This document shows, piece after piece, positions 1 to 9,230 of a stretch of DNA of 64,000 nt (the stretch's first letter is position 1; the number at the start of each line of letters is the position of its first letter). Below the pieces are notes generated by a model. It had not been told where the DNA came from, did not search any database, and saw only the letters and a list, made by a program, of their open reading frames with translations. Both the position numbers and the translations under genes were made by a program. The stretch covers positions 19,073 to 83,072 of the forward strand of contig DATLQX010000141.1 of assembly GCA_035534995.1 (NCBI GenBank). The letters are read 5' to 3'. This DNA comes from JANWHV01 sp035534995 (GTDB lineage: Bacteria; Chloroflexota; UBA5177; JANWHV01).

Positions 1-578
1 CCGTCACCCAGCACGATCCCAGCTTCCAGGGCTACCCGTACAATCCGGCCAGGGCCGCGGCGCTGCTGAAGCAGGCCGGCTACAAGGGAACACCAGTGGA
101 GGTGCTGGTCGATGAAGGGGCATCGAACGATCCGGTGGAGGAGCCGGTGGTAGTCCAGGATCTCCGGGCCGCGGGCTTCACGGTGAAGGTGAAAGGGGTA
201 TCCGACTCAGTGGCCGGCAACTTGATCTTCACCAACAAGGGATACACGATCATCTTCGGCTATTGGAGCATGGACTATCCCGATGCCTTCGACTTCGTGG
301 ATCCCACCTATACCTCGGATGGGTTCAACGGCGGCTTGAACTTCAGTCGCTATCAGAATCCGCGGGTCGATACATTGGCCGCCCAGGCCGAGGCCCTGCC
401 TTTTGGCGCCGCCCGCGACGCGGTGTACGCCAGGATCCAGCGGATCCTGGTGGACGACGTGGCGGCGGTCCCGTTATTCTACCGGTTGCGGTTCAATCTG
501 GATGGCCCCCATGTGGCCGGCCTTGGCTGGACTCCGGCTTATAGCTTTAACGAATGGGCCTACGCCCAGCGGCGGTAG
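1..578 (+). CDS. Peptide/nickel-type ABC transporter substrate-binding protein, C-terminal part
   Basis: The reading frame is open from base 3 and enters from outside the window, so only the last 191 residues are visible. They resemble the C-terminal lobe of family 5 extracellular solute-binding proteins (DppA/OppA type): a segment reading PYNPARAAALLKQAGY, then GYWSMDYPDAFDF, and an ending in which the protein comments on RIQRILVDDVAAVPLFY, all typical of this family. The protein would sit outside the membrane and deliver an oligopeptide or similar ligand to the two permeases encoded directly downstream. The ligand cannot be told from this fragment. Confidence 0.85.
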   Translation, partial: VTQHDPSFQGYPYNPARAAALLKQAGYKGTPVEVLVDEGASNDPVEEPVVVQDLRAAGFTVKVKGVSDSVAGNLIFTNKGYTIIFGYWSMDYPDAFDFVDPTYTSDGFNGGLNFSRYQNPRVDTLAAQAEALPFGAARDAVYARIQRILVDDVAAVPLFYRLRFNLDGPHVAGLGWTPAYSFNEWAYAQRR

Positions 579-637
579 TCGGTGGCGAGGGTCGCGGCAG
601 GGTGTGACTCAGCGCGACCCTAGCCGGAGTGGGAACA

Positions 638-1540
638 GTGCAGGACGCCGCCGTCGCGCGTAGCGAAACGACCGAGCTTGCCGATCCCCAGGGGCTACGG
701 CCGCGATCGGGAACCCTGGGGAAGTTGGTCCGCGATCCAGGGGCCGTGATCGGGATCATCCTGGTGGTCACCGTGCTCTCGCTTGCCCTCCTGGCTCCCG
801 TGTTATCCCCGCATGACCCCAACTTCATTTTTGATGATGGGACCAGCGACAACGGGGGCCCTCTCGGCCATACGGCGAAGTTTCTCCTGGGCACCGACCC
901 GCAAGGGCGCGATGTGTTAAGCCGGCTTCTCTGGAGCAGCCGCGTCTCGCTGGCAATCGCGGCGGTTGCCATGTTTATGACCGCGCTGGTGGGGGTGATG
1001 GTGGGCTGCCTGGCGGGGTATTTCCGCGGTTGGGTGGATGTTCTACTCATGCGCGTCACCGATGTGCTCCTGGCCTTCCCCCCCGTGCTGCTCGCCATGG
1101 CCCTGGCGGCCGCGTTCGGGGCCGGTTTCGGGAGCGTGGTGGCGGTGGTCGCCGCGGTCGCCTGGCCGCCGCTGGCCCGGACCGTCTATGCCCAGGTACT
1201 GACCGTCCGCGAACGTGACTACGTGGAGGCGGCTCGGGCCTTGGGGGCCGGGAACCTGAGAATATTACGCCGGCATATCGCCCCGCAAGTGCTGCCGATC
1301 ATGCTGGTGTATACCACCCTCGGCGTCGCCACGGCGGTGAGTCTCGAATCCACCCTCAGCTTCCTCGGACTGGGGATTCCCGCCACCGAACTTTCCTGGG
1401 GCGTGATGCTCAATATCGCGCTCGATTTTTACCAGAGCGATCCCCCGCTCCTGCTGTACCCAGCCCTGGCGATCGTCCTCACCGTCCTGGGCTTCACCCT
1501 GGTTGGTGAAGGTCTCAGACGGGCCACGGCGGCCGAATGA
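638..1540 (+). CDS. ABC transporter permease, DppC/OppC type
   Basis: A 300-residue inner-membrane permease of the peptide/nickel uptake class. It has an N-terminal cytoplasmic stretch, a first membrane helix around residues 30-50 followed by the APVLSPHDPN segment typical of OppC N-termini, the LGTDPQGRDVLSRLLW motif, and the EAA loop (EAARALGAGNLRILRRH) that docks to the ATPase. GTG at 638 is chosen because GGAG lies 8 bases upstream; a GTG at 629 is possible but has no ribosome-binding site. It lies between the binding protein and the DppB-type permease, which is the reverse of the usual B-then-C order. No ATPase gene follows within the window. Confidence 0.9.
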   Translation: MQDAAVARSETTELADPQGLRPRSGTLGKLVRDPGAVIGIILVVTVLSLALLAPVLSPHDPNFIFDDGTSDNGGPLGHTAKFLLGTDPQGRDVLSRLLWSSRVSLAIAAVAMFMTALVGVMVGCLAGYFRGWVDVLLMRVTDVLLAFPPVLLAMALAAAFGAGFGSVVAVVAAVAWPPLARTVYAQVLTVRERDYVEAARALGAGNLRILRRHIAPQVLPIMLVYTTLGVATAVSLESTLSFLGLGIPATELSWGVMLNIALDFYQSDPPLLLYPALAIVLTVLGFTLVGEGLRRATAAE

Positions 1541-1559
1541 GCAAGAAGGAGCGGCGGCG

Positions 1560-2486
1560 ATGCTGACCTTTATCGTGAAACGGCTGTTTCTGGCGGTGTT
1601 GGTGCTGGTGGGTATCTCCATGCTCAGCTTCGCCCTTCTGAGTTTGGTCCCCGGAGACCCGGCCCGCCTCCTGGCCGGCCAGCAAGCCTCCCCCGCCGTG
1701 GTGGCCCAGATTCGCCATTCCTGGGGGCTCGACCAGCCGGCGCCAATCCGCTACCTGACCTACATGAGTCACGTGGTCCGCGGAGATTTGGGCCGTTCGT
1801 ACATGGAAGACGAGGATGTGCTCCCCGCGATCCTCTCTCGTTTCCCCAACACGGCGAAACTTGCACTGGCCGGGATCATCTGCGAGATGATCGTGGCCTT
1901 CCCGCTGGGCGTCGCGGCCGCCGCTCGATCCGGCGGCTGGCTTGACCGCGCCCTCCTGGCCTTCACCGCTCTTTCGATCTCCACCCCAACCTTCCTGGTG
2001 GCCCTCCTACTCCTTCTCAGCCTCGGTTCGGCCACCCATCTCCTGCCCCTGGGCGGCTATGGGGAGCCGTGGCCGAAATACGTGATCCTCCCGGCCCTGG
2101 CGATTGGGATCCCCGGTGGCGCCTGGTATTCTCGGCTGCTCCGCACCTCGCTCCTGGAGACCCGGCGGCTGGAGTTCATCCGGGCGGCGCGGGCCAAGGG
2201 CGTCTCGCGCCGCCGCCTCCTGGTTCGCCATGTTCTTCCCATCGCCGTCCTACCACTTCTCCCGATCATCGGCGCCGATCTCGCCACCCTCCTGGGCGGG
2301 GTCGTGGTGGTGGAGGGCGTGACCAACTGGCCTGGGATGGGCTTGCAAGCGTATATCGCGCTCAAGTCGCTCGATATTCCCCTGGTCATGGGCACCGTTC
2401 TCCTGGCCGGCCTGGTGGTGGTGACCCTCAACCTAGTCGTGGATATCGCGGTGGCCGTGCTGGACCCGCGCGTACGTTTAGGGTAG
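1560..2486 (+). CDS. ABC transporter permease, DppB/OppB type
   Basis: A 308-residue permease that would pair with the upstream DppC-type protein to form the membrane channel. It shows the OppB N-terminus (a membrane helix with FALLSLVPGDPARLL), the segment reading IRHSWGLDQPAPIRYL, several hydrophobic helices, an EAA loop near EFIRAARAKGVSRRRLLVRH, and the WPGMG motif near the C-terminus. The ATG at 1560 is preceded by AGAAGGAG with 8 bases of spacing, and it starts 19 bases after the stop of the previous gene, so the three genes form one operon. The operon ends here with a hairpin; the energising ATPases must be encoded elsewhere. Confidence 0.9.
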   Translation: MLTFIVKRLFLAVLVLVGISMLSFALLSLVPGDPARLLAGQQASPAVVAQIRHSWGLDQPAPIRYLTYMSHVVRGDLGRSYMEDEDVLPAILSRFPNTAKLALAGIICEMIVAFPLGVAAAARSGGWLDRALLAFTALSISTPTFLVALLLLLSLGSATHLLPLGGYGEPWPKYVILPALAIGIPGGAWYSRLLRTSLLETRRLEFIRAARAKGVSRRRLLVRHVLPIAVLPLLPIIGADLATLLGGVVVVEGVTNWPGMGLQAYIALKSLDIPLVMGTVLLAGLVVVTLNLVVDIAVAVLDPRVRLG

Positions 2487-2490
2487 ATAG

Positions 2491-2511
2491 TAGCCGTGGT
2501 GCCTACGGCTA
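2491..2511 (+). terminator. Hairpin after the ABC operon
   Basis: A perfect 7-bp inverted repeat (TAGCCGT/ACGGCTA, 7-base loop) sits 5 bases after the permease stop codon. There is no T-run, so termination is inferred from position only. Confidence 0.4.
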
Positions 2512-2678
2512 TAGCCGGTGACCCACCGCCACAGCCGGAGGTATCGACCCAGCCCCCGCACGCGGGCCACACCAATTCTTGCTATCCTTACCGGCACGAG
2601 ACCCGACGAGGCCGCGGAGGTACCAACTTGTCATAAGGTTGGGGGGAGGGTTGCGGCTCAGGGTTGAGGAGGCACGCC

Positions 2679-5600
2679 ATGCCGGAACCGAGCGAAAAGC
2701 TGTCCACGTTTGACCATCTGGTAGTGATTGGGTCATCTGCCGGTGGGATTACGGCCCTCTCCACCCTGGTGGCCACCTTGCCGCTGGATTTCCCCGCCCC
2801 CATCGTGATCGCCCAACACCTCGATCCATCCCGGGCCAGCCATCTCGGTGAGATTCTGGCCCGCCGCAGCACGCTGCCGGTGCGCATTCTGACCGAGCAC
2901 GAAGCACTGGCTCCTGGCGTGGTCTTCGTGGTTCCCTCCAACCGCAATGTGGAAATCACCGATCACGCGGTTCGTTTGAATACTGAACTGGTCGGGCGCT
3001 CGAAGCCGTCGGTCGATGTTTTGTTGAGCACCGCCGCCGCGCTGTTTGGCGAGAATCTGGTCGCCGTTATCCTTACCGGCAGCGGCTCGGATGGGGCGGC
3101 AGGTGCTCGGGCCGTGAAGGCGGCCGGCGGCACGGTGGTGATCCAGGATCCCGAGACGGCTGAGTTTCCCTCCATGCCCCGAGCCTTGGCGCCGACCTCG
3201 GTTGATGTGGTGTCCAGCCTGGAAAACATGGGCGCCGTGCTGTACACCCTGGTGACCGGCGTGAAGGCGCCGCGCGCATCACAGGATGAGCGCGCGCTTG
3301 GCGCGGTGCTGGCGGAGGTGCGGACCCGGCAGGGGCTGGACTTTACCCGTTATAAGATGCCCACCATCCTCCGCCGCGTCCGCCGGCGCATGGCCGCGAC
3401 CGGCACGACCACGCTCTCGGCCTATCAGTCGTATCTGCTGGAACACCCAGGCGAAACCCCTCGCCTGGTTAACTCGTTGTTGATCAACGTCACCGAGTTT
3501 TTCCGCGATCCAGCGCTCTTCGAGCATCTCCGGCAGCATGGGTTGCCGGATATTCTCGCGCTCGCGCGTGCGCAAGGTACCGACCTGCGCATCTGGTCGG
3601 CGGGCTGCGCCACCGGCGAGGAAGCCTACTCGCTGGCCATCTTGATCGCGGAAATGCTCGGCCCCGACCTGGAGCAAGTGACGGTCCGCTTGTTCGCCAC
3701 CGATGTCGATGGCGAGGCGATCACCTTTGCTCGCCGCGGTATCTACCCGGCCGCCGCGCTGACCTCTCTGACCCCGGCGCTCATTGAGCGCTACTTCATT
3801 CCGATCGACGGGGCCTTCGAGGTGAGCAAACGCATCCGTGGGCTGATCGTCTTCGGCGAGCATGATTTGGCGCAACGGCCGCCGTTCCCGCGCATTGACC
3901 TGGTGCTGTGCCGCAACGTGCTGATCTATTTCACCCCGGAATTGCAAACCCGGGCTCTTCGGCTTTTTGCCTTCGCCTTGCGCGATCGCGGCTATCTGGT
4001 GCTTGGCAAAGCGGAGACACCTCGGCCTTTGAACGACTACTTTGAATGCGTGGACTCTTCCCTCAAGATCTACCAGCGTCACGGCGCGCGCACGGTGCTG
4101 CCGCCTACCTGGAGTAAAGAGGCGACAGCGGTTGCCGTGCCCCGAGCTCGGACGAACGGACATCGGCCGGAAGAATTGTCGGCCCTGGAGAGCCCGGGCC
4201 CGGCGGAGGTTGATCCCGACCACGCGTTAGAGGAGCCGCCGGCCGGCGCCACTCAGGACGGCTTGCTGGACGATATTCCCCTTGGCGTGGTGGTGGTGGA
4301 TCGGCGCTACGACATCCTGACTATTAACCGTGCCGCTCGGCTACTTCTCGGTGTCTACCACGAGGCGATTGGCGAGGATTTGATCCACCTGGCCCAGAGT
4401 TTGCCGGGCCCTCTCTTGCGGGCCGCTATTGACGCGGCGTTCCGCGATGGTTCATCGACTCGCCTGGACCAGGTGGTGCCGGTCGTCCTGGCCACCGGAG
4501 AGGAACGCAGCCTGGAAATTACCTGTCGGTCGGTTCAGTTGAATACCCCAAACTGGGAAGCTCCAACCGTGATGATCCTGCTCAACGACCATACGGCGGC
4601 CGAGCAGGCCAGAGCCAGTCAGGAAGACGAAATAGCGCGTTTGACGGCGCGGGTGCGGGACATGGCGCAGGCCAATCAGGCCCTGCTGGCCGCCAACGCG
4701 GCGCTCACTACTGCCAGTACGGCCCTACGCCAAGACACCGTGGAGGCGCGGGCTGATACGGCGGACGCGCAAGCCCAGACCGAGGAGGTGATCACCCTCA
4801 ACGAGGAGTTGCAAGCTACCAATGAGGAGATGGAGACCCTCAACGAGGAGTTGCAAGCCACCATCGAGGAGGTGGAGACCGCGAACGACGAGCTTGATTC
4901 CCGCAGGCTGTCTCTGATAGACCTCAACTCGTCAATGGAGACCGAGCGCGCGTACCTCGAACTCATTCTCGGGAGCATCGGCGATGCCGTGCTGGTGGTG
5001 GATATTAACGGGACGTTCACCAGGACCAATGCCGCCTACGACGCGTTGTTTGGCCAGAATACCACGACGATGGTGTTTCTGGATGAGCAGGGAAATCAAT
5101 TACCGTACGCCGCATTGCCGAGACATCGCGCGGCGTCCGGGGAGACATTCAACATGGTATTCCGATCGAACGCCGCCGACGGAACCCAGCATTGGTTCGA
5201 GGCCAATGGGCGGCCCCTGCTGACTCCCGATGGAGGGCGCCATGGGGTTGTGGTGATCCGCGACATCACCATGTTTACCCAACATCAGCGGCTGCAGGAC
5301 GAGTTCCTCTCGCTGGCCAGCCATGAACTGCGCACCCCGCTCACCTCCGTTTTGGGGTATCTGGGCATGCTTGAGCGAGGCCTACGCGATCCCATCGGCA
5401 ACGAACGCTTGCGAGGATTCGCCGCCAAGGCATTGCACGAAGCGGAGCGCCTGGTTCTCATGGTGCGAGATCTCACCGATGTTTCACGCTTGCAATCCGG
5501 CAAGCTCACCCTGGACCGGAAGCCGCTGGACTTCGCGGCGCTGATCACGCAAGTGGTCGAGCTAGCCCGGGATCTGCCGCCCGGTCACGCTATTCACCTT

Positions 5601-5996
5601 GAGACGGCTTCGGGGCCGATGACCATTTATGGTGACGCGATGCGGCTTGAGCAAGTGCTCTTCAACATCTTCACCAACTCCATGTTCCACGCTCCCAGCG
5701 ACCGACCCATTGAAGTGCGGCTTCAACGCCTGGATGGCGGCGTCCACCTGGAAATAGAAGACCATGGGCGAGGGATCGCTCCCGATCAATTGCCGCGCCT
5801 TTTCTCGCGCTTTTACCAGATTGAGAATTCCGAATGGGCCTCTCGCCAGGGGATGGGCCTTGGCCTGTTCATCTGCAAGGAACTGGTCACCGCGCATGGC
5901 GGCCGGATCGAAGTCGCCTCCACCGAAGGCGAGGGCACGACTTTCACCGTGTGGCTGCCGCTGTCGGAGGCGGGAGCGGGGGTGGAGGGTACCTAA
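2679..5996 (+). CDS. CheB-CheR-PAS-sensor histidine kinase fusion protein
   Basis: A 1105-residue multidomain signalling protein. Residues about 10-190 form a CheB methylesterase domain with the catalytic triad visible (Ser20 in GSSAGG, His47 in AQHLD, Asp in TGSGSDGA). Residues about 210-470 form a CheR methyltransferase with the SAM-binding GCATGEEAYS. A PAS-like region follows, then a heptad coiled coil with two copies of EELQAT.EE spanning about 690-750, a second PAS domain, and a HisKA/HATPase kinase (SLASHELRTPLTSVLG, later GMGLGLFICKEL). There is no receiver domain and no membrane helix, so it is probably cytosolic. ATG at 2679 is chosen for its AGGAGG 7 bases upstream. No chemotaxis genes adjoin it, so what it modifies is unknown. 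Confidence 0.92.
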   Translation: MPEPSEKLSTFDHLVVIGSSAGGITALSTLVATLPLDFPAPIVIAQHLDPSRASHLGEILARRSTLPVRILTEHEALAPGVVFVVPSNRNVEITDHAVRLNTELVGRSKPSVDVLLSTAAALFGENLVAVILTGSGSDGAAGARAVKAAGGTVVIQDPETAEFPSMPRALAPTSVDVVSSLENMGAVLYTLVTGVKAPRASQDERALGAVLAEVRTRQGLDFTRYKMPTILRRVRRRMAATGTTTLSAYQSYLLEHPGETPRLVNSLLINVTEFFRDPALFEHLRQHGLPDILALARAQGTDLRIWSAGCATGEEAYSLAILIAEMLGPDLEQVTVRLFATDVDGEAITFARRGIYPAAALTSLTPALIERYFIPIDGAFEVSKRIRGLIVFGEHDLAQRPPFPRIDLVLCRNVLIYFTPELQTRALRLFAFALRDRGYLVLGKAETPRPLNDYFECVDSSLKIYQRHGARTVLPPTWSKEATAVAVPRARTNGHRPEELSALESPGPAEVDPDHALEEPPAGATQDGLLDDIPLGVVVVDRRYDILTINRAARLLLGVYHEAIGEDLIHLAQSLPGPLLRAAIDAAFRDGSSTRLDQVVPVVLATGEERSLEITCRSVQLNTPNWEAPTVMILLNDHTAAEQARASQEDEIARLTARVRDMAQANQALLAANAALTTASTALRQDTVEARADTADAQAQTEEVITLNEELQATNEEMETLNEELQATIEEVETANDELDSRRLSLIDLNSSMETERAYLELILGSIGDAVLVVDINGTFTRTNAAYDALFGQNTTTMVFLDEQGNQLPYAALPRHRAASGETFNMVFRSNAADGTQHWFEANGRPLLTPDGGRHGVVVIRDITMFTQHQRLQDEFLSLASHELRTPLTSVLGYLGMLERGLRDPIGNERLRGFAAKALHEAERLVLMVRDLTDVSRLQSGKLTLDRKPLDFAALITQVVELARDLPPGHAIHLETASGPMTIYGDAMRLEQVLFNIFTNSMFHAPSDRPIEVRLQRLDGGVHLEIEDHGRGIAPDQLPRLFSRFYQIENSEWASRQGMGLGLFICKELVTAHGGRIEVASTEGEGTTFTVWLPLSEAGAGVEGT

Positions 5997-6029
5997 AAGA
6001 CCACGGGCCGCCTTGGTGACGTTCATACC

Positions 6030-6078
6030 ATCCCTCCGCCCATGGTTCTACTGCCAGTAGAATCATGGGCGGAGGGAT
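6030..6078. terminator. Bidirectional terminator hairpin
   Basis: Two 23-base arms with one mismatch (6030-6052 and 6056-6078) and a 3-base loop lie between the convergent kinase fusion and PRC-barrel genes. The length and position fit a shared terminator. Confidence 0.75.
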
Positions 6079-6123
6079 ATCAATATTCCAGGCCAAGGTT
6101 CCGTTTCCGCGGCATCACCGCTT

Positions 6124-6777
6124 CTACTCAGGCATCTGGTCCGAGTCCACGTTGAGGTACACCACTCCTTCATCCACGCTCTCGATCAGGTCGGGATCGA
6201 GGACGTGGTCGGTATGGGTGAATAACCCGGAACGCACCACGAGCTCCGTGACCGCGCCGGTGTCGCTATCGAACGTGATGTCCTCGACCTTGCCCACGTT
6301 CTTCCCGTCACGCGCGGTGACGGTGCTGCCCTTTCCGATCACCGCGTTCTCCCATGCGTCCCGTGACAGCCGGTCGACGGCTTCAGTATCCGTGGCCATC
6401 CCCTGGGCGGGATTGGGATTCGTCCCCATGTATGGAGTGCCGCCGTAGCCCCCGACAAGGAGGGAGGTCGGCCAGTACAGTGAGCCGTAGCTGTAGCCGG
6501 TAGGGGTAAGGTAGTCCGGCGGGGGCAGCGAGTAATTGGCTTCATGGAACTCCGGCAGGTTCTTCACCTCCTCGGCCGTCATAGCCACCGAAAAGCCGCC
6601 ATCGGTCGCCTGACGCAAGTCGTCAATCTGGACCTCGACATCCCTGGGGAGGAACATTCCTTTCCGGACCACCGCCGCCGTTACATCGTTGCGGCTCGGA
6701 TCCATGATCAGCCGATCCACCGAACCGATATCCTGTCCATCGCTTGAGCGCACTGGCGCGCCAATATCAACACGCAT
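6124..6777 (-). CDS. Protein with two PRC-barrel domains
   Basis: A 217-residue soluble protein with two PRC-barrel-like modules. The first is residues 1-75 (VRSSDGQDIGSVDRLIMD), the second about 145-215 (VTARDGKNVGKVEDITFD). They are joined by a Tyr/Pro/Gly-rich linker. PRC barrels occur in RimM and photosynthetic reaction-centre H subunits and in many stress-associated proteins; the role of stand-alone tandem forms is not established. ATG at 6777 is preceded by GGAAGGAAGG. Two further PRC-barrel genes occur at 10.7 kb and 49.4 kb in this window. Confidence 0.8.
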   Translation of the reverse strand: MRVDIGAPVRSSDGQDIGSVDRLIMDPSRNDVTAAVVRKGMFLPRDVEVQIDDLRQATDGGFSVAMTAEEVKNLPEFHEANYSLPPPDYLTPTGYSYGSLYWPTSLLVGGYGGTPYMGTNPNPAQGMATDTEAVDRLSRDAWENAVIGKGSTVTARDGKNVGKVEDITFDSDTGAVTELVVRSGLFTHTDHVLDPDLIESVDEGVVYLNVDSDQMPE

Positions 6778-7022
6778 GGCCTTCCCTTCCTTCCAATAGC
6801 TGTGGGCATGTTTCTCGCGCACTTGAAGCAGCCATCAGCGCGCGAACTGGGAAAAATAGCATCAATAGAGCCAGCCCCACGATCCAAGCATGGCCTTCGG
6901 CGCCTTAATTCGCAGCCGCCAAATCACCTACCCTGGCCGGGAAACCGGACTAACCCATCCTCGCCTGGTTCCGCCTTAGGCCGCTTTGGGCGAGGGTGCC
7001 CATCAATTGGGGGAAGAGCGGG

Positions 7023-7313
7023 ATGCCGGTTGAACATAAGACCCGTCAGAGCACGGGTCAGCTTGGTGCCCAGGCGCGGGACAACGTCATGCAGGCAAAG
7101 GCCGGCCTCCAGCAAATGGTGCAAAACAACCCGTTGGTGGTTGGCGCTGTCGTCGCCGGCCTTGGGGTCATGGTCGGTCTCGCGGTACCGGAGACGGACA
7201 AGGAAAACGAGCTGATGGGGCAGACCCACGACGCGCTCATGCAACAGGCGGGACAGGCGGCCCAAGAGACTGTCACGCGGGTAGGTCAGGCCGCCGCCGA
7301 CGCGATCAAGTAA
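7023..7313 (+). CDS. Small single-span membrane protein (DUF3618/YtxH-like)
   Basis: A 96-residue protein with a polar Gln/Ala-rich N-terminus, one Gly/Val-rich hydrophobic segment (NPLVVGAVVAGLGVMVGLAV, residues about 40-60) and an amphipathic C-terminus rich in Ala and Gln. This layout resembles the DUF3618/YtxH class of small membrane proteins found near stress genes, but the similarity is by composition. ATG 7023 follows a GGGGGAAGA stretch; a GTG at 6996 is an alternative without a ribosome-binding site. No function can be assigned. Confidence 0.6.
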   Translation: MPVEHKTRQSTGQLGAQARDNVMQAKAGLQQMVQNNPLVVGAVVAGLGVMVGLAVPETDKENELMGQTHDALMQQAGQAAQETVTRVGQAAADAIK

Positions 7314-7360
7314 AATGGGATTGCCGGGCCTCCGGCTGAGTCCGAGTGTGGTTGGAAGCC

Positions 7361-7444
7361 TCCGCTTAAAAGCGGATGTCAGGATTGTTATCGGCCAAAG
7401 CCGGGTGTCTGACCTAACGTGTCGTACACCCGGCTTTGGCCGAT
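7361..7444. terminator. Terminator region between convergent genes
   Basis: A 7-bp hairpin (TCCGCTT/AAGCGGA, 7361-7376) is followed by a perfect 19-bp inverted repeat with arms 7390-7408 and 7426-7444 and a 17-base spacer. It separates the small membrane protein gene from the convergent DoxX gene. Confidence 0.6.
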
Positions 7445-7496
7445 TCGCTATCACTTCCATCCGGCTTTAGCTGGAGGGCCACGCGGCGGATCGCGC

Positions 7497-8003
7497 TTAC
7501 GCGGCGGCTGTCTGCCCGGGTGCTGGGCGGCCGAACAGCCCAGCGGCCACCATCTCTCCGGCGCTGACAAGCGCGCCGCCCACCAACCAACCCGGTACGC
7601 GCAGGCGCAGGGCGCGATCAAGTGAGAAGCGGCCAGGGCCGAGCACCGCCAGGGCCAGCGCGATGGCGGCGTTGCTCAGCGGAAGCTCCGCTCCCCCTTT
7701 GGTGACCCAGACCGGTTTGCCCCAGTGGACCGTGCCCGTGGCCATGGCCATGGCGGACATCACTCCTATGGGGCCAAGGGGATTGAGGAAGCCCAGCGCC
7801 GTGAGGGTACCGCCGGTGAACTCGGCCATTCCCGCCATCAAGCCCCAGTGTTCACCTGGCCGCAACCCCATGCTCTCCATCATCCCGGCGGTGCCCTTCC
7901 GTCCCGGTCCCTCGAAGACGCCAAAGAGCTTCTGTGCCCCATGACCAGCCAACAGGCCGCCCGTAACTACCCGTGCCGCCAGTATGCCTACATCCTCTTT
8001 CAT
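7497..8003 (-). CDS. DoxX family membrane protein
   Basis: A 168-residue integral membrane protein with four predicted helices and the DoxX hallmark ARVVTGGLLAGHGAQKLFG near the N-terminus, followed by a GGTLTALGFLNPLG segment. DoxX-like proteins are quinol-oxidase-subunit relatives linked to respiration or redox homeostasis, but most members, including this one, have no defined substrate. ATG at 8003 is preceded by AGGAAAG. It stands alone on its strand, 100 bases from the end of the enolase-superfamily gene. Confidence 0.85.
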   Translation of the reverse strand: MKEDVGILAARVVTGGLLAGHGAQKLFGVFEGPGRKGTAGMMESMGLRPGEHWGLMAGMAEFTGGTLTALGFLNPLGPIGVMSAMAMATGTVHWGKPVWVTKGGAELPLSNAAIALALAVLGPGRFSLDRALRLRVPGWLVGGALVSAGEMVAAGLFGRPAPGQTAAA

Positions 8004-8104
8004 CGTTCTTTCCTTTCGAACACGACTCTGGCTGAAGAGCAATCCCGCCGGGTACTCAGCGTGAATCATGATGATGGCTTCCGGCCGCCGCGGTCGGAGC
8101 CGGC

Positions 8105-9208
8105 TCAAAGCTTATAGGGCGCGGCGTCCGCGTGCTTGAACTCCAGCCCTAGACCGGGCCGGGAGCGATCGGGATGCAGTGCCCCATCAATGGGCAGGAC
8201 AGTGCCATCGAAAAGCATCCGCTCGATTCGGGCGTGGTCATGGAAATACTCGATTGGACTGAAGAGTGGGATGGCCGCGCAGGCGGCGACGTGAAGCGAT
8301 GGGGCGCAGTGCGCTGACAGCTTCATACTTCGGGATTCAGTGAGCGCGGCAGCCCTCAAGAAACCGGTGATCCCGGCACAGCGGGAGGCGTCGGCTTGCA
8401 GCACGTCCACGGCGCCGGCTTCCAGCAAATGGCGGAAATACCAGAGGTCGTAGCCGTACTCACCCGCCGCGATGTCCATGCCGGACGGGCCGCGATCCCG
8501 GATCAACCGCAGCCCTTCCAGGTCATCCGACGAGACCGGCTCCTCGAACCACACCACGCCGTACTCCTGAAAGGCGGCTGCCTGAGCCAGGGCCTGCTTC
8601 CGGCTGTAGGCGCCGTTGGCGTCCACGTAGAGGGCGGCATCCGGTCCGATAGCCTCGCGAGCCGCTCGCACGCGACCTAGATCGGCCTCCGGATAGGTAC
8701 CGATTTTCATCTTCACCCGGCGGATACCATCCCTCACCCACCCCCCGAGTTGTTTCTGAAGGTGGTCAATCGAGTAACTGGTAAAGCCGCCGCTCCCATA
8801 GACCGGCACGGCCTCCCGAACCGCGCCCAGAAGAGTGCTGAGCGATATATCAAGCAGGCGTGCCTTCAGATCCCAGAGGGCGACATCAACGGCGGCGATC
8901 GCCATGGAACTGATTCCCGGCCGGCCCAGGTTGCGGATTGCGTGGACCATCGCTTCCCAACACCCAGGAATATCCATCGCGTCGAGCCCGGCAATCTTCT
9001 CGGCCAGGAGATCCCGGATCAGGCAGGCGGTTGCCGTATCGGCATAGGTATAACCAAGGCTCCGGATCCCGCCGCCGCTCGCCTGAACCAGGACCAGGGT
9101 GGTGGAGTCCCAACGGTACGTCCCATCCGCCTCGGGTGCGTCCGTGGGGATCTTGAAGGCGGATACTTCCAGGCCCTCGATGGGCACCGCTGATGAGAAT
9201 CTGGTCAT
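8105..9208 (-). CDS. Enolase-superfamily (mandelate racemase/muconate-lactonizing type) enzyme
   Basis: A 367-residue enzyme with the capping domain at residues 1-130 and the barrel after it. The general-base lysines are seen in VKMKIG (Lys166/Lys168), the three metal ligands are Asp196 (YVDANGAY), Glu222 (FEEP) and Glu250 (AAGEYGY), and His300 with Asp273 forms the dyad on the other face as in mandelate racemase-type members. It would abstract a proton alpha to a carboxylate, probably of a sugar acid; the exact substrate cannot be read from the sequence. It lies 22 bases after the M24-type gene on the same strand, so the two are probably co-transcribed. Confidence 0.85.
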   Translation of the reverse strand: MTRFSSAVPIEGLEVSAFKIPTDAPEADGTYRWDSTTLVLVQASGGGIRSLGYTYADTATACLIRDLLAEKIAGLDAMDIPGCWEAMVHAIRNLGRPGISSMAIAAVDVALWDLKARLLDISLSTLLGAVREAVPVYGSGGFTSYSIDHLQKQLGGWVRDGIRRVKMKIGTYPEADLGRVRAAREAIGPDAALYVDANGAYSRKQALAQAAAFQEYGVVWFEEPVSSDDLEGLRLIRDRGPSGMDIAAGEYGYDLWYFRHLLEAGAVDVLQADASRCAGITGFLRAAALTESRSMKLSAHCAPSLHVAACAAIPLFSPIEYFHDHARIERMLFDGTVLPIDGALHPDRSRPGLGLEFKHADAAPYKL

Positions 9209-9230
9209 GAATGCCCTTTCTCAAAACTGG

